64,000 nt of DNA from contig CM077833.1 of assembly GCA_039720395.1 (NCBI GenBank), forward strand, positions 30,601,478 through 30,665,477, read 5' to 3'. The notes beneath the pieces are model-generated. The model ran no database searches and was not told the DNA's origin. It saw only the letters and a program-made list of their open reading frames with translations. The DNA comes from Liquidambar formosana. Lineage: Eukaryota > Streptophyta > Magnoliopsida > Saxifragales > Altingiaceae. Below, one piece after another: positions 63,576-64,000 of this stretch; within the stretch, counting starts at the first letter, position 1; each line of letters opens with the position of its first letter. The translations under genes and the position numbers were made by a program.

Positions 63576-63978
63576 TGTAAATTTGAAGACAGTAAGCTCG
63601 CTTTAGAAAAAGGAAAATTTTAGTCAATTTTCCTGATCTAGAAGAGTATCTTATACGGAGTAATTTGCTATGTTTCCAGTAATACGCATCCAAACACTTT
63701 CCTTCTATCCAGAAAGGTCTCGAAAGCCATTTTAATATTATTAAGCGGCTGATACGGAGAGAGATTCCTGAGCACCGACGGTTTGCCGACTCAGCATGAG
63801 ACGGATCAACGGATAAGCCCACGTATACATATAGTTTGTTAACTCAACCACATACTAACCATGGTTAAACCATTCCCTAGTCCCTACACCTTTCTATAAG
63901 TAACGCCTCATCCACTTCCCCAAAGCTCCAGTCTCCGCATCCATACTTAACCACAATTCTCAAAACCACAATCAAATC

Positions 63979-64000
63979 ATGGTTTCTACCACTTCTCTTC
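63979..64000 (+). CDS. Possible 5' end of a gene running off the window
   Basis: A TATA-like tctataagtaa near 63893 is followed about 80 bases later by an ATG in a good context (aatcatggtt), reading MVSTTSL to the window edge. Only seven codons are visible, so this is a weak call based on promoter-like layout. Confidence 0.3.

Overview
This is a piece of plant nuclear DNA, most likely from a eudicot. It is AT-rich, with intron-dense genes, GT-AG introns, many small transposable elements and plant-specific proteins. Species cannot be fixed from the sequence alone. No bacterial, organellar or viral region was seen.

Layout. (1) 2.1-5.5 kb, minus strand: a complete three-exon beta-tubulin gene. 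(2) 9.05-13.8 kb, minus: a complete 13-exon gene for the BRE/BRCC45 subunit of the BRISC/BRCA1-A deubiquitinase complexes (382 aa after splicing). (3) 14.7-16.6 kb: a LINE RNase H remnant abutting a non-autonomous Helitron. (4) 16.9-17.4 kb, plus: two C/D-box snoRNAs, the second U18-like. (5) 19.4-26.2 kb, minus: an intact 16-exon gene for a LIN/CERBERUS-type E3 ubiquitin ligase (U-box, armadillo-like and WD40 parts, 1506 aa). (6) 28.7-29.3 kb, plus: an intronless cytosolic cyclophilin. (7) 36.75-43.6 kb, plus: a 12-exon, N-myristoylated PSK SIMULATOR-like gene (DUF3475 + DUF668, 615 aa). (8) 45.5-46.4 kb, plus: a secreted lectin-like gene with a frameshift. (9) 47.3-52.1 kb, plus: a truncated, splice-broken second copy of the BRE gene, in inverted orientation to the intact copy about 33 kb away. 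(10) 52.2-64 kb: mostly mobile-element remnants, with a possible gene start at the right edge.

Mobile elements stand out because several have readable ends and target duplications. There are three Mutator-type elements sharing the end GGGAACGGCT and flanked by 9-bp duplications, two related Helitrons ending in a hairpin plus CTAG, and a 314-bp TRIM retroelement with 112-bp LTRs, a tRNA-Met-type primer site and a TAGGT duplication. Several other MITEs are present, and one insertion is found in the BRE pseudogene but not in its parent.

No operon-like functional linkage is expected. The genes are ordinary single eukaryotic units: cytoskeleton, ubiquitin/deubiquitin signalling, protein folding, peptide-hormone signalling and rRNA modification. 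The points most worth follow-up are the inverted BRE/pseudo-BRE pair (possible antisense or dsRNA source), the snoRNA pair, the foldback Mutator family and the TRIM.
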